Assembly (NCBI RefSeq): GCF_011772445.1
Contig: NZ_WVZN01000009.1
Location: 1 to 64,000 of the forward strand
Reading direction: 5' to 3'
DNA from: Hydrogenophaga sp.
GTDB lineage: Bacteria; Pseudomonadota; Gammaproteobacteria; Burkholderiales; Burkholderiaceae_C
DNA: 64,000 nucleotides
This document shows, in pieces, positions 1 to 8,624 of this stretch. Below the pieces are notes generated by a model that saw nothing but the letters and a program-made list of their open reading frames with translations, was not told the origin of the DNA and did no database searches. The number at the start of each line of letters is the position of its first letter. Position 1 is the stretch's first letter. Position numbers and translations under genes: made by a program.

Positions 1-1389
1 GGCGGCGCTGGCCGCCAGCTGGTTCGCCTGACGCGCGGCGTCCGCGCTCTGGCGCACCGTGCCGGTGAGCTGCTCCATGCTGGCCGCCGTCTGCTGCAGG
101 TTGCTCGCGGTCTGCTCCGTGCGCGCGCTCAGGTCCTGGTTGCCGGTGGCGATCTCTTGCGAGGCCGTGTTGATGTTGTCGGTGGCACTGCGCAACTGGC
201 GCATCATGTCCAGGAAGCGCTGGCGCATGGCCTCGACCTCGACAACGAGCGTGCCGAGTTCGTCGCGCCGCGTGGTCTGGAACGCCTGCGTCAGGTCGCC
301 CTGGGCCACGGTGGTGACTGCCTTGGTGAGCTCACCCAGGGGCGCGCTCACGTTGCGGCGGATCAGCACGAACAGGCCGGCGCCGAGCAGCACGGTCGTG
401 AAGATCAGCAGGCCCCAGAACATATACATCATGCGCCAGTGCGAGGCCATGGCTTCGTCGTCCGACACCTCGGCGATCACCCACCAGCCACTGGCCTGCG
501 TGTCGCGCTTGACGGCCCAGGGACTGGTGATCTGCGGATTGAGCAGGGCGACGGAATCGCGCACGAACACGTCCTGGCCCGCGCGCATCTCGTCCATCAT
601 CGCGCCGGCCTGGGGGTTGACCTCCAGCACCTTCTTGCCCGCCAGCGCGGGCGGCGAAATGAACAGCGCGTTGGCATTGCTGTCGCGCGGGTCGATGATC
701 GCCGTGCCGCCCGACTGGAAGTAGGTCGCGTCGGTGACGAGCTTGTCCAGCGAGGCCTGGAAGTCGCGGATGTCGAAGCCGATGAACAGGATGCCGACCA
801 CCTGGCCAGCGGCGTCCTTCACGGGCTCGTAGTGCGTCATGTACGCATTGCCGAAGAGCACGGCACGGCCGGTGTACGGCTTGCCCTGCAGCATCAGCGG
901 ATAGGCGGCGTGGTTGCGCGCCAGGGTGGTGCCCACGGCGCGCTCGCCGTTTTCTTTCTTGAGCGAGGTGCTGATGCGCTCGAAGTCATCGCCCTTGCGC
1001 ATGAAGATGGTGGCCACGCCGCCGTTGGCGAGGTGGAAGGAGTCGGCCTCGCTGTTGTCGCCATTGAGCAGCATGCCCCAGCTCTTGAGCATGTTGTTGG
1101 CCACGTCGAGCTCGAAGTGCTCGGCGAACTTCTTGCGGAACGGCTGGTAGGCGCGCTCGGTCATCATGCGCGCCGTCGCGTCGAAGGCGTCCACCGAATC
1201 CGCCAGAGCAGCGGCCTTGTCACCGGCGGCGGTGGCCAGGCGCGTGCGCGAATTGCCTTCGACCACGAAGGCCATGCTGATGCTGATGACGGCCAGCGTG
1301 CCGGCCAGCAGCGCGACGGCTTGCAGGGACAGTCGGCGGGCCACGGAGGCGCCGCTCTTCTTGTCCGTTGAGTGATTCGATCGGAACAT
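1..1389 (-). CDS. methyl-accepting chemotaxis protein (3' end outside window)
   Basis: Transmembrane chemoreceptor that would pass a periplasmic signal to CheA/CheW. Translating the complement from the ATG at 1389 gives a short basic N-terminus, a membrane segment at about residues 19-45, a large periplasmic region that looks like a Cache-type sensor, and a second membrane segment at about 316-340. A HAMP domain follows, then the start of the coiled signalling domain with the repeated Glu/Gln/Thr pattern typical of MCPs. The gene runs off the left edge after about 463 residues, so most of the signalling domain is missing. A GGAG ribosome site lies about ten bases before the ATG. It follows cheW by 45 bases on the same strand, so the two are probably co-transcribed. 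The ligand cannot be told from sequence. Confidence 0.93.
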   Translation of the reverse strand, partial: MFRSNHSTDKKSGASVARRLSLQAVALLAGTLAVISISMAFVVEGNSRTRLATAAGDKAAALADSVDAFDATARMMTERAYQPFRKKFAEHFELDVANNMLKSWGMLLNGDNSEADSFHLANGGVATIFMRKGDDFERISTSLKKENGERAVGTTLARNHAAYPLMLQGKPYTGRAVLFGNAYMTHYEPVKDAAGQVVGILFIGFDIRDFQASLDKLVTDATYFQSGGTAIIDPRDSNANALFISPPALAGKKVLEVNPQAGAMMDEMRAGQDVFVRDSVALLNPQITSPWAVKRDTQASGWWVIAEVSDDEAMASHWRMMYMFWGLLIFTTVLLGAGLFVLIRRNVSAPLGELTKAVTTVAQGDLTQAFQTTRRDELGTLVVEVEAMRQRFLDMMRQLRSATDNINTASQEIATGNQDLSARTEQTASNLQQTAASMEQLTGTVRQSADAARQANQLAASAA

Positions 1390-1434
1390 GGTCAGGTGTC
1401 TCCTTCCACGAGCGGCGGCGGCAGGCGCGGCCTT

Positions 1435-1962
1435 TTATTGCAGCGCTTGCGCGCTTTCGATCAGGCCCATGTCGGCGCTCGACATGAGTGCCTCGATGTC
1501 CATGAGGATCAGCATGCGTTCGCCCACGCTGGCGATGCCGGTGATGAAGCTGGTGTCGACCGAGGCGCTCATCTCGGGCGCCGGCTTGATGAGGTCGCCG
1601 GCCAGTTCCAGCACGTCGGACACCGAGTCGACCACGGCGCCCACCACGCGGCCGCGCACGTTGAGCACGATGACCACGGTGAAGCCGTTGTATTCGACCT
1701 TCTCGCAGCCCAGCTTGATGCGCAGGTCCACGACCGGCACGATCACGCCGCGCAAATTGACCACGCCCTTGATGAAGCTGGGCGCGTTGGCGATGCGCGT
1801 GGGTTCTTCGTAGGAACGGATCTCCTGCACGCGCAGGATGTCGATGCCGTATTCCTCGGCGCCCAGGCGAAAGGTCAGGAATTCCGCGCTGGCAGCGGCT
1901 TGCGCGGCGGCGCGCGCGCCGTCCTGGCGGGCGATGTGGGTGGCTTCGTTGCGCATGTCCAT
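1435..1962 (-). CDS. cheW: chemotaxis coupling protein CheW
   Basis: Adaptor that links chemoreceptors to the CheA kinase in cytoplasmic arrays. The 175-residue product has the two-lobed CheW fold pattern: an [17 protein letters not shown] start, a central [16 protein letters not shown] block and a C-terminal [10 protein letters not shown] segment. I chose the ATG at 1962, where an AGAGGA ribosome site sits at good spacing. The open frame continues upstream to 2127, but that extension does not look like CheW. It lies directly upstream of the chemoreceptor gene. A sigma-28-like element is visible upstream. Confidence 0.93.
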   Translation of the reverse strand: MDMRNEATHIARQDGARAAAQAAASAEFLTFRLGAEEYGIDILRVQEIRSYEEPTRIANAPSFIKGVVNLRGVIVPVVDLRIKLGCEKVEYNGFTVVIVLNVRGRVVGAVVDSVSDVLELAGDLIKPAPEMSASVDTSFITGIASVGERMLILMDIEALMSSADMGLIESAQALQ

Positions 1963-2011
1963 GGCTGTCTGTCCTCTTGCAGGAAAGGAAATGGGAATGG
2001 GGGTGAGGGGA

Positions 2012-2019
2012 CTATCGGC
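2012..2019 (-). promoter_or_regulatory. possible sigma-28 (FliA) -10 element for cheW-mcp
   Basis: The complement reads GCCGATAG, one base from the FliA -10 consensus GCCGATAA, 50 bases before the cheW start. The expected TAAA-type -35 is poor (TTCA at the right distance). FliA control is normal for chemotaxis genes, so this is plausible but not certain. Confidence 0.4.
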
Positions 2020-2170
2020 CAGGGCCGCGCGGTCTGAAGTCGGAAAAAGGACGACAAACCCCGGCCTATCAGGCACCGACGTGCCGCGCCGGGCATTCTT
2101 TGAGTACCAAAGCATTCGCCGCTTCACCCCAGGCGCGCCCGGGGTGCGGGGCCTCTGCTAACTTCCGGCC

Positions 2171-2830
2171 ATGTCCACCCACCTCGACCCCAGCCCCGCC
2201 ATCGACAGCGACCACCCGTCGGTCCGTGCGTTTGCGCACGAACACGCGCGGGGCGATTCGGTGCGCGAACGCGCGGTCTCGCTCTACCTGGCCGTGCGCG
2301 ACCAGATCCGCTACGACCCCTACCGCATCGACCTTTCACCCGCCGGCATGCGCGCCAGCACCACGCTGCAACAAGGCCATGGCTGGTGCGTGCCCAAGGC
2401 CGTGCTGATGGCGGCCGTGGCGCGCGCCGCCGGCATCCCGGCGCGCCTGGGCTTCGCCGACGTGAAGAACCACATGAGCACGGAAAAGCTGCGCCGCACC
2501 ATGGGCAGCGACGTCTTCGTCTGGCACGGCTACACCGAACTCTGGATCGACGGCGCCTGGCGCAAGGCCACACCGGCCTTCAACCTCTCGCTGTGCGAGA
2601 AGTTCGGTCTCCTGCCGCTGGCGTTCGACGGCGTGCACGACTCGCTGTACCACCCCTACGACCGGGCCGGCCAGCGCCACATGGAGTACGTGAACGAGCG
2701 CGGCAGCTTTGACGACCTGCCGCTGGAGCGCATCACCGCCGACTTCGCGGTGATCTACCCGGGCTTCGGCCAGGCCGCGGCCGAGGGCGACTTCGCCGCG
2801 GACGCGGCGCGCGAGAACGCCACGCCTTGA
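2171..2830 (+). CDS. transglutaminase-like domain protein
   Basis: Cytoplasmic protein of the transglutaminase/protease-like superfamily, 219 residues. The motif HGWCVPKA carries the candidate nucleophile Cys73. WHGYTELW carries His118, and the following strand KATPAFN has Asn at the position where many family members carry the catalytic Asp. No signal peptide is seen. The substrate is unknown. Family members are putative peptidases or amide-bond-modifying enzymes, and enzymatic activity here is inferred only from the Cys-His pair. It stands alone between cheW on the opposite strand and the convergent metW gene. Confidence 0.85.
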   Translation: MSTHLDPSPAIDSDHPSVRAFAHEHARGDSVRERAVSLYLAVRDQIRYDPYRIDLSPAGMRASTTLQQGHGWCVPKAVLMAAVARAAGIPARLGFADVKNHMSTEKLRRTMGSDVFVWHGYTELWIDGAWRKATPAFNLSLCEKFGLLPLAFDGVHDSLYHPYDRAGQRHMEYVNERGSFDDLPLERITADFAVIYPGFGQAAAEGDFAADAARENATP

Positions 2831-2855
2831 ACCGGCGTGGGCGGGCGCGTTCAAC

Positions 2856-3437
2856 TCACTTGGAGAAGCGGAACACCGCCGTGCTGGCCATCAGGTTGGG
2901 CAATACGCGCACCTCGCGGCCTTCGTGCAGGCCGAAGCCGTCTTCCACGGTGAGGCCGTTGCGCCGTGCCAGCACCTCGAAGTCGGCGTAGGTGCCCACG
3001 CGGATGTTGGGCGTGTCGTACCACTGGAAGGGCAGCCGCTTGGTCACCGGCATGCGGCCCTGCAGCACGGCCAGCCGGTTGGGCCAGTGAGCGAAGTTGG
3101 GGAAGGCCACCACGCCGATGCGGCCCACGCGCGCGGTCTCGCGCAGCATGGTCTCGGCGTTGCGCAGGTGTTGCAGGGTGTCGATCTGCAGGACCACGTC
3201 GAAGGCGTTGTCGCCGAACATGGTCAGGCCCTCTTCGAGGTTGAGCTGCAGCACGTTGACGCCGCGCTGCAGGCAGGCCTGCACCTCGGCGTCGTCGATC
3301 TCGACGCCGTAGCCCGTGCAGCCACGCGTGGCCTGCAGGTGGGCCAGCATGGCGCCGTCGCCGCAGCCCAGGTCGAGCACGCGCGAGCCAGGGGGAACGA
3401 GTCGGGCAATGGAGTCGAGCAGGTCGCGTTCGCTCAT
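2856..3437 (-). CDS. metW: methionine biosynthesis protein MetW
   Basis: SAM-dependent methyltransferase-fold protein that accompanies MetX in many proteobacteria. The 193-residue product has the class I SAM motif VLDLGCGDGAML near residue 20, and conserved VLQIDTLQHL and PNFAHWPNR blocks. I chose the ATG at 3437, because the longer open frame to 3593 overlaps metX and lacks MetW similarity. It follows metX by 58 bases in the same direction, the usual metX-metW operon. MetW is thought to assist homoserine acylation, but its exact reaction is not settled. Confidence 0.93.
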   Translation of the reverse strand: MSERDLLDSIARLVPPGSRVLDLGCGDGAMLAHLQATRGCTGYGVEIDDAEVQACLQRGVNVLQLNLEEGLTMFGDNAFDVVLQIDTLQHLRNAETMLRETARVGRIGVVAFPNFAHWPNRLAVLQGRMPVTKRLPFQWYDTPNIRVGTYADFEVLARRNGLTVEDGFGLHEGREVRVLPNLMASTAVFRFSK

Positions 3438-3495
3438 GGTGAAACCTTCGCGCGGCGCGCTGCGGTGCGAGCGCCTTCGGGCGGCCGGGTGGCGC

Positions 3496-4734
3496 TCATC
3501 GCACGGCCCCCACGGTGTGTTGGAAGAAGCTGCGCACGGCCGCGTGGTAGCGCGCATCGTCGAGCAGGAAGGCGTCGTGCCCGTGCGGCGCATCGATCTC
3601 GCAGTAGCTCACCTCGCGGCGGTTGTCGAGCAGGGCCTTGACGATCTCGCGGCTGCGGGCGGGGGAGAAGCGCCAGTCGGTGCTGAAGCTCACGATCAGG
3701 AAGCGGGCCTGCGCGCGCGCCAGCGCCGCGGCCAGGCGCCCGCCGTGTTCCCGCGCCGGGTCGAAGTAGTCCAGCGCTCGGGTAATGAGCAGGTAGGTGT
3801 TGGCGTCGAAGTATTCGCTGAACTTGTCGCCCTGGTACCGCAGGTAGCTCTCGATCTGGAACTCGACGTCCTGCGTGGTGTACTTGTACCCCCACGCTCC
3901 GCCGCTGCGCGGGTCGCTGCCCCCCGAGGGGGCTGACCCGCCTTGGGGCGGCCCGGCGGCGGGTCGGACGCCGCCAGGAACCGCTTCTTCAAGTTCAGGC
4001 GCGCGCAGCGCGCGTCCGAACTTCTCGTTCATCACGTCGTCGCTGAGGTAGGTGATGTGGCCGATCATGCGGGCGATGCGCAGGCCGCGGCGCGGCAGGG
4101 TGCCCTGGCGCAGGTAATGGCCGCCGTGGAAGTCGGGGTCGGTGACGATGGCGCGGCGCGCCACCTCGTTGAAGGCGATGTTCTCGGCCGTGAGGTTGGG
4201 CGCGCTGGCCACCACCACCGCGTGGCGCACGCGCTCGGGGTACTGCAGCGTCCAGGCCAGCGCCTGCATGCCGCCCAGGCTGCCGCCCATCACGGCGGCC
4301 AGGGTCTCGATGCCCATGGCGTCGAGCAGGCGGGCCTGGGTCTCGACCCAGTCTTCCACCGTGACCACGGGAAAGTCCGCGCCCCAGGCCTGGCCGGTGG
4401 CCGGGTTGGTGTGTGTGGGGCCACTCGAGCCGAAACAGGAGCCGAGGTTGTTGACGCCGATGACGAAGAAACGGTCGGTGTCTACGGGTTTACCCGGGCC
4501 GATCATGTTGTTCCACCAACCCTCGGAGCGGGCCAGGGGCTGGCCGTTGGCGTCGGCGTGCCAGCCAGCCACGTGGTGCGAGGCGTTGAGCGCGTGGCAG
4601 ACCAGCACGGCGTTGGACTTGTCGGCGTTGAGGGTGCCGTAGGTCTCGACCACCAGCTCGTAGGCCGGCAGCACCGCGCCGCCCCGCAGGGTCAGCGGCT
4701 GGTCGAATCGGTAGGTGACGGGGGTGACGATCAC
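3496..4734 (-). CDS. metX: homoserine O-acyltransferase MetX with an internal insertion
   Basis: Transfers an acyl group to homoserine (acetyl or succinyl; the sequence does not settle which), the first committed step of methionine synthesis. The alpha/beta-hydrolase catalytic set is visible: MGGSLGGMQ (nucleophile Ser), TDWRFSP (Asp) and [10 protein letters not shown] (His). The start is the GTG at 4734, with GGGGAA about seven bases upstream. Longer reading would run through the leader RNA. The 412-residue protein is longer than the roughly 380 I expect for betaproteobacteria. The excess is a Pro/Gly/Ser-rich stretch of about 33 residues between [11 protein letters not shown] and [11 protein letters not shown], encoded by a dispersed repeat. 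metW follows. A SAM-II-like riboswitch lies upstream. Confidence 0.95.
   Translation of the reverse strand: MIVTPVTYRFDQPLTLRGGAVLPAYELVVETYGTLNADKSNAVLVCHALNASHHVAGWHADANGQPLARSEGWWNNMIGPGKPVDTDRFFVIGVNNLGSCFGSSGPTHTNPATGQAWGADFPVVTVEDWVETQARLLDAMGIETLAAVMGGSLGGMQALAWTLQYPERVRHAVVVASAPNLTAENIAFNEVARRAIVTDPDFHGGHYLRQGTLPRRGLRIARMIGHITYLSDDVMNEKFGRALRAPELEEAVPGGVRPAAGPPQGGSAPSGGSDPRSGGAWGYKYTTQDVEFQIESYLRYQGDKFSEYFDANTYLLITRALDYFDPAREHGGRLAAALARAQARFLIVSFSTDWRFSPARSREIVKALLDNRREVSYCEIDAPHGHDAFLLDDARYHAAVRSFFQHTVGAVR
3888..3990 (-). repeat. dispersed GC-rich palindromic repeat inside metX
   Basis: The segment contains two adjacent inverted repeats, CCCCCCGAGGGGG and CCGCCTTGGGGCGG, followed by a GGCGGGTCGGACGCCGCC-like arm. 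I recognise this kind of sequence as a widespread intergenic hairpin repeat of Comamonadaceae genomes. Here it lies in frame within metX and adds a Pro/Gly/Ser-rich loop. Borders are approximate. The family assignment rests on memory of similar sequences, not on a search. Confidence 0.65.
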
Positions 4735-4799
4735 GCTCGTTCCCCGCTTGCGCAGGGCCTGAAACAGAAAACCCGGTGGCCAAAAGGCGAACCGGGCAT
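4731..4799 (-). CDS. possible 22-codon leader ORF overlapping the metX start
   Basis: An ATG at 4799 follows the SAM-II-like element, with the purine run AAAGGGGAG 7-15 bases upstream. Its frame gives 22 codons and ends in a TGA that overlaps the metX GTG (GTGA). This would couple translation of metX to a ribosome site that the aptamer could hide. The reading frame also passes through the terminator hairpin. No similarity is known, and it may be accidental. Confidence 0.3.
   Translation of the reverse strand: MPGSPFGHRVFCFRPCASGERA
4762..4796 (-). terminator. intrinsic terminator in the metX leader
   Basis: The complement forms a stem CCCGGT..GCC / GGC.ACCGGG around a TTTT loop, directly followed by TTTTCTGTTT. 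It lies between the SAM-II-like aptamer and metX, so it can act as the expression platform that stops transcription when SAM is bound. Confidence 0.8.
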
Positions 4800-4807
4800 C
4801 TCCGAGC

Positions 4808-4859
4808 TCCCCTTTAGCGGCATTTGTTGAGCGCCCGCAATCCGGACAAATCGGCGCTG
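4808..4859 (-). ncRNA. SAM-II (SAM-alpha) riboswitch aptamer upstream of metX
   Basis: The complement shows an AGCGCC / GGCGCT stem closing a loop that starts GATTT and contains TCCGGATTGC. This is followed by a linker with AAATG and GCTAAAGGGG. The order and spacing match the SAM-II aptamer as I know it from alphaproteobacterial met genes: GCGC stem, GAUUU, AUUGC, AAAUGUAGCUAAA, then a G-run that forms the pseudoknot. Here the loop TCC can pair with the downstream GGGGA. The element is followed by a terminator hairpin and metX, which fits repression of methionine synthesis by SAM. A TATACT -10 candidate lies just upstream at 4868-4873 on the same strand. Confidence 0.82.
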
Positions 4860-5087
4860 GGCGGGGAGTATAAGCGCCAGGCATGTTGTAACCGCGCATC
4901 GGCCAGGGGTTTGACTTGCATCGTCCGGAAATTTGTCACCGGCTTTCCGACGATCGGCGCATAATGCCCCGGCGTGCCGCCAAGGCGGCCGCGTGTCAAG
5001 TGATCGGTTGGTTTCGCGCGCTGCACCTGTGCCGGACGACGGGGCTCCTCCATCGCTTCTTTTCTTGTGTTTTCAGGAGTCCCTCGA

Positions 5088-5483
5088 ATGGGCAACAAAC
5101 TTTATGTCGGCAACCTGCCGTACACGGTGCGCGACGAAGACCTGCAACAGGCCTTCTCGGCTTACGGTGCTGTCAACAGCGCCAAGGTCATGATGGAGCG
5201 CGAAACCGGTCGCTCCAAGGGCTTCGGCTTTGTGGAGATGGGCAGTGACGCTGAAGCGCAGTCCGCCATTCAGGGCATGAACGGCCAGTCGCTCGGCGGC
5301 CGCAGCCTGGTGGTGAACGAAGCGCGCCCGATGGAGCCGCGTCCCCCGCGCAGCGGTGGCGGTGGCTTCGGCGGTGGCCGTCGTGAAGGTGGCTTCGGTG
5401 GTGGCGGCCAGGACGGCGGCTTCCGCAGCCCCTACGGCGGTGGCGGTCGTCGCGATGGCGGCGGTGGCCGCGGCGGCTACTGA
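5088..5483 (+). CDS. glycine-rich RNA-binding protein (RRM)
   Basis: Small cytoplasmic RNA-binding protein of 131 residues. The N-terminal 80 residues form one RRM with RNP2 (KLYVGNLPY) and RNP1 (KGFGFVEM). The C-terminal third is a Gly/Arg-rich tail with repeated GGGG, FGGG and RRDG units. Such proteins are often cold-induced in proteobacteria and cyanobacteria and are thought to act as RNA chaperones. The start is the ATG at 5088, with CAGGAG about eight bases upstream. The open frame begins earlier at 5067 but without a ribosome site. It is divergent from metX and ends at a strong terminator. Confidence 0.93.
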   Translation: MGNKLYVGNLPYTVRDEDLQQAFSAYGAVNSAKVMMERETGRSKGFGFVEMGSDAEAQSAIQGMNGQSLGGRSLVVNEARPMEPRPPRSGGGGFGGGRREGGFGGGGQDGGFRSPYGGGGRRDGGGGRGGY

Positions 5484-5511
5484 TCCCGGCGGACGTCCCC
5501 CGTCCTCCAGC

Positions 5512-5546
5512 AAACCCCGCGACGACCTCGCGGGGTTTTTGTTTTT
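5512..5546 (+). terminator. intrinsic terminator after the RRM gene
   Basis: AAACCCCGCGA and TCGCGGGGTTT arms flank CGACC and are followed by TTGTTTTT. It stands between the RRM gene and the convergent SDR gene and may work in both directions. Confidence 0.9.
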
Positions 5547-6337
5547 CAGCGGCCCTCGCCCGCGCGGTGCTTGCGGGAGCGTCCCTGCAGCAGGCGGTCG
5601 AACAGGGCGTTGGGCAGCAGGCGCAGCAGTTTGGCGACCACACCCATTTGCCAGGGAATGACGCGGTAGCTGGCACGCCCGGCGATGGCGTCGAAGGCGC
5701 GGTCCGCAAAGGCCTCGGGCGACATCAGAAAGGGCATGGGGTAGCGGTTTTCGCGCGTGAGGGGGGTGTCCACGTAGCCGGGCACCAGGGTCACCACCGC
5801 GACCCCGCTGCCGCGAAGCTCGCCACGCAGGCTTTCGCAATAGCTCACCACGGCGGCCTTGCTGCCGCAGTAGGCGCCGTGGCCGGGCAGGCCGCGAATG
5901 GCCGCCACGCTGGCGATGCCGACCAGCGTGCCCGTGCCCCGAGCCTGCATGGGTCGCACGAAGGGGTGGAAGGTGGCCGCCATGCCCACATTGTTGGTGG
6001 CGAAGGTGCGCGACAGCACCTCCAGGTCGTCGCGCTCGCCCGTGTCCATGCCCACGCTGATGCCGGCGTTGGCGATCACGGCCTCGGGCAAGCCCTGCTC
6101 GGCCAGGCAGGACTGTCCAGCGGACACGATGCTCTCGACCTGCGACACGTCGGCGCCGTAGATGCGGCAGCGATCGGGGCCCAGCCCCTGGGCATCGGCC
6201 CAGGCCTGCAGGTCGGCGGTGCGGCGCGCCACCAGCGCGAGCCGGTAGCCGGCCCGCGCGAAGCGTGCGGCCAGTGCCTGGCCGATGCCGCTGGAGGCGC
6301 CGGTGATGAAGACCAGGGGGGCGGCAGGCGGGTTCAT
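5546..6337 (-). CDS. SDR family oxidoreductase
   Basis: Short-chain dehydrogenase/reductase of 263 residues. It has the classical cofactor motif TGASSGIG at residues 12-19, an ANAG motif and the active-site segment YCGSK. The downstream PGYVDTP segment is also typical. Substrate specificity cannot be read from sequence. The basic C-terminus (RLLQGRSRKHRAGEGR) is unusual for a soluble SDR. Its ATG overlaps the lptC stop by four bases, so it is the last gene of the kdsD-kdsC-lptC operon, in the place where many betaproteobacteria carry lptA. Confidence 0.9.
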   Translation of the reverse strand: MNPPAAPLVFITGASSGIGQALAARFARAGYRLALVARRTADLQAWADAQGLGPDRCRIYGADVSQVESIVSAGQSCLAEQGLPEAVIANAGISVGMDTGERDDLEVLSRTFATNNVGMAATFHPFVRPMQARGTGTLVGIASVAAIRGLPGHGAYCGSKAAVVSYCESLRGELRGSGVAVVTLVPGYVDTPLTRENRYPMPFLMSPEAFADRAFDAIAGRASYRVIPWQMGVVAKLLRLLPNALFDRLLQGRSRKHRAGEGR

Positions 6338-7014
6338 GGGGCGGCCCGGGGGTTGAGCTGGACGCGCACGCGCCCGCGGAAATCGGCGACCTGCTCGTCG
6401 CCGCGGTAGTCCAGCGTTTGCGCGTTGATTCGGTCGCCGTTGCGCAGCAGCTCGACCGGTTGGTCGGAGGTCACGCGCTCGACGGGTTCGAGCTCCACGC
6501 GCAGGAACTCACCACGAAACTCCAGGCGCGGCAGGGGTTCGCCTGCGTCCGAGCGCCCGCCTTCGCGCACCACCACGGCGTCGCCCTCGAGCACGAAGAC
6601 GGTGTTTTCTGCGTTGGTGGTGACGCGCTGTGCCGTGGCGCGCATCACGGCGCCGGATTCGGCCAGGTTGCGGATGCGCGCGTTATCGATCTCGACCCGG
6701 TCGTCGTCGGGGTGGTGGCGCGCCTCGTCGCCAATGACCTCGGCCTTGAGCTGGCCGGCGGCATCGAAGGACTTCACCGAGAAGCGGCGCATGAAGTAGT
6801 CGGGTTCGCTGGTCACCGGCCGCTCGGGCTGGGGTTCTGGCGCGGGCGGCGTGGCGCGCAGCAGCCAGTACGACGCCAGCGCCAGCAGGCCCATGAGCAT
6901 GATGGGCAGGTAGATGGACAGGCGATCCCACCACGGGGCGGGGCGCCGGCGCGGCTCGGGTGGCGCGCTGCGGTCCAGGCCCGGGATGAGGTCGAAGTCG
7001 TCGTCGGCGCTCAC
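6334..7014 (-). CDS. lptC: LPS export protein LptC
   Basis: Inner-membrane component of the Lpt bridge that hands lipopolysaccharide from LptBFG to LptA. The 226-residue product has one membrane segment at about residues 32-52, a Pro/Glu-rich linker, and a periplasmic beta-jellyroll region with the PDYFMRRFSVKSFDAAGQLKAE pattern of the family. The gene overlaps kdsC upstream by four bases and the SDR downstream by four. lptA and lptB are not in this window. Confidence 0.9.
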   Translation of the reverse strand: MSADDDFDLIPGLDRSAPPEPRRRPAPWWDRLSIYLPIMLMGLLALASYWLLRATPPAPEPQPERPVTSEPDYFMRRFSVKSFDAAGQLKAEVIGDEARHHPDDDRVEIDNARIRNLAESGAVMRATAQRVTTNAENTVFVLEGDAVVVREGGRSDAGEPLPRLEFRGEFLRVELEPVERVTSDQPVELLRNGDRINAQTLDYRGDEQVADFRGRVRVQLNPRAAP

Positions 7015-7556
7015 CGCGCGGCGGCCTCGAGCTCGGCCGCGTAGGCACCACGGGCCATCAGCAGCAGGTCACAGAATTCGCGCGCCGCGCCTTCGCCCGC
7101 GGCACGGTGCGTGACGTGGTGGGCGATGGCGCGCACCTCGTCGTGCGCGGCCGGCGGTGCGACGGCCAGGGCGGCGCGGCGCAGCAGGGGCAGATCGGGC
7201 CAGTCGTCGCCCATGGCGGCGGCGGCTTCCCAACCCAGGCCGAGTTCATCGAGGATGGACTGGGCCGCGGGCGCCTTGTCCTCCGTGCCCAGACGCACAT
7301 GGGTGACACCCAGCGCTGACAGGCGCTGACGCAGGGGCTTGCCGTCGCGCCCGCTGACCACGGCCGGCGTGATGCCGTGGCGTTGCAGCAGCTTCAGGCC
7401 GTGGCCGTCGAGCGAGCTGAAACGCTTGAGCGTTTCGCCCGCCTCGCTGAAATACAGCCCACCGTCGGTGAGCACGCCATCGACATCGAAGAAGGCCACG
7501 CGCACGGGCTGGGCGCGCAACAGCAGCGCCGGGGCGAAGGTCAGCACGGGCGCCAT
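7011..7556 (-). CDS. kdsC: 3-deoxy-D-manno-octulosonate 8-phosphate phosphatase KdsC
   Basis: HAD-superfamily phosphatase that removes phosphate from Kdo-8-phosphate in LPS inner-core synthesis. Motif [13 protein letters not shown] gives Asp24 and Asp26. The [17 protein letters not shown] and [11 protein letters not shown] segments supply motifs II-IV. There is no cap domain, as in other C0-type HAD phosphatases. The length of 181 residues is normal. Its ATG overlaps the kdsD stop by one base (TGATG), so the two Kdo genes are translationally linked. Confidence 0.94.
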   Translation of the reverse strand: MAPVLTFAPALLLRAQPVRVAFFDVDGVLTDGGLYFSEAGETLKRFSSLDGHGLKLLQRHGITPAVVSGRDGKPLRQRLSALGVTHVRLGTEDKAPAAQSILDELGLGWEAAAAMGDDWPDLPLLRRAALAVAPPAAHDEVRAIAHHVTHRAAGEGAAREFCDLLLMARGAYAAELEAAAR

Positions 7557-8551
7557 CAGATCACCTTCGCTCGCATGAGGTCGTTGCTGTTGAGCGCGCC
7601 CACCAGTTGACCGGCCTCGTCCACCACGAGCAGGCTGGTGATGCTGTGCGCCTCCATGAGTTCGGCGGCCTCCACCGCCAGCGCGTGTTCGCGCACGGTG
7701 CGCGGCGCCGGGTGCATGACCTCGCGCGCGGTCAGCGCGCGCAGGTCGGTACCGTTGCCGGTTCGCTCGATCAGGCGGCGCAGGTCGCCATCGGTGAAGA
7801 TGCCGACCGCGCGGCCGTCCGCGACGACGGCGCTCATGCCCAGCCCTTTGGCGCTGATCTCGCGCATGAGCGCCATCAGCCCGGTATCGGGCGTCACGCG
7901 CGGCACGGCCTCGTCGCGGCGCATGACGTCGCCGACGTGCGTGAGCAGCTTGCGGCCCAGCGCGCCGCCGGGGTGGGAGCGCGCGAAGTCGTCGGCGAGG
8001 AAGCCGCGCGCATCGAGCAGCGCCACCGCGAGTGCATCGCCCATGGCGAGCTGCGCCGTGGTGCTGGCCGTGGGCGCGAGGTTGTGCGGACAGGCCTCCT
8101 TGGCCACCGAGGTGTCGAGCACCACGTCGGCGTGGCGCCCCAGGGTGGAGTCGGCACGTCCGGTCAGTGCGATCAGCGGCACACCCATGCGCTTGATGAA
8201 AGGCAGGATGGCGCTGAGCTCCTCGCTCTCGCCGGAGTTGCTCAGCGCCAGCACCACGTCCTGGCGGGTGATCATGCCCAGGTCGCCGTGGCTGGCCTCG
8301 GCCGGGTGCACGAACAGGGCCGGCGTGCCGGTGGAGGCCAGCGTGGCGGCGATCTTGCGGCCGATGTGCCCGCTCTTGCCCATGCCCATGACCACGACCC
8401 GCCCGCGGCAGTCGAGCAGGCGCTGGGCGGCCTGGGCAAAGGCGGCGTCGACGCGCCGGGCCAGCGCGCTCACCGCGTCGGCTTCGATCTGCAGGGTTTC
8501 GATGGCCAGCTGGCGGGCCCGCGACGGGTCGATCGGGGGGAAGGCGGACAT
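7556..8551 (-). CDS. kdsD: arabinose-5-phosphate isomerase KdsD
   Basis: Converts ribulose-5-phosphate to arabinose-5-phosphate, the precursor of Kdo. The 331-residue protein has an N-terminal SIS domain ([24 protein letters not shown] and a SNSGESEEL phosphate-sugar loop) and two C-terminal CBS domains. I chose the ATG at 8551 rather than 8626, because the extra N-terminal residues are not conserved and overlap the divergent antiporter start. It heads the kdsD-kdsC-lptC-SDR operon. Confidence 0.93.
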   Translation of the reverse strand: MSAFPPIDPSRARQLAIETLQIEADAVSALARRVDAAFAQAAQRLLDCRGRVVVMGMGKSGHIGRKIAATLASTGTPALFVHPAEASHGDLGMITRQDVVLALSNSGESEELSAILPFIKRMGVPLIALTGRADSTLGRHADVVLDTSVAKEACPHNLAPTASTTAQLAMGDALAVALLDARGFLADDFARSHPGGALGRKLLTHVGDVMRRDEAVPRVTPDTGLMALMREISAKGLGMSAVVADGRAVGIFTDGDLRRLIERTGNGTDLRALTAREVMHPAPRTVREHALAVEAAELMEAHSITSLLVVDEAGQLVGALNSNDLMRAKVI

Positions 8552-8624
8552 GCGGCGGATTATCGCCGCGGCCCCGCGAAACCCCGGCCCGCGCGGGGGC
8601 GAAGCCGCGCTTACGATGCGCGCC

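Noticed and set aside
4735..4899. Longer metX start at 4899
   Set aside because: It would translate the riboswitch-like leader and the terminator, and it adds residues not expected in MetX.
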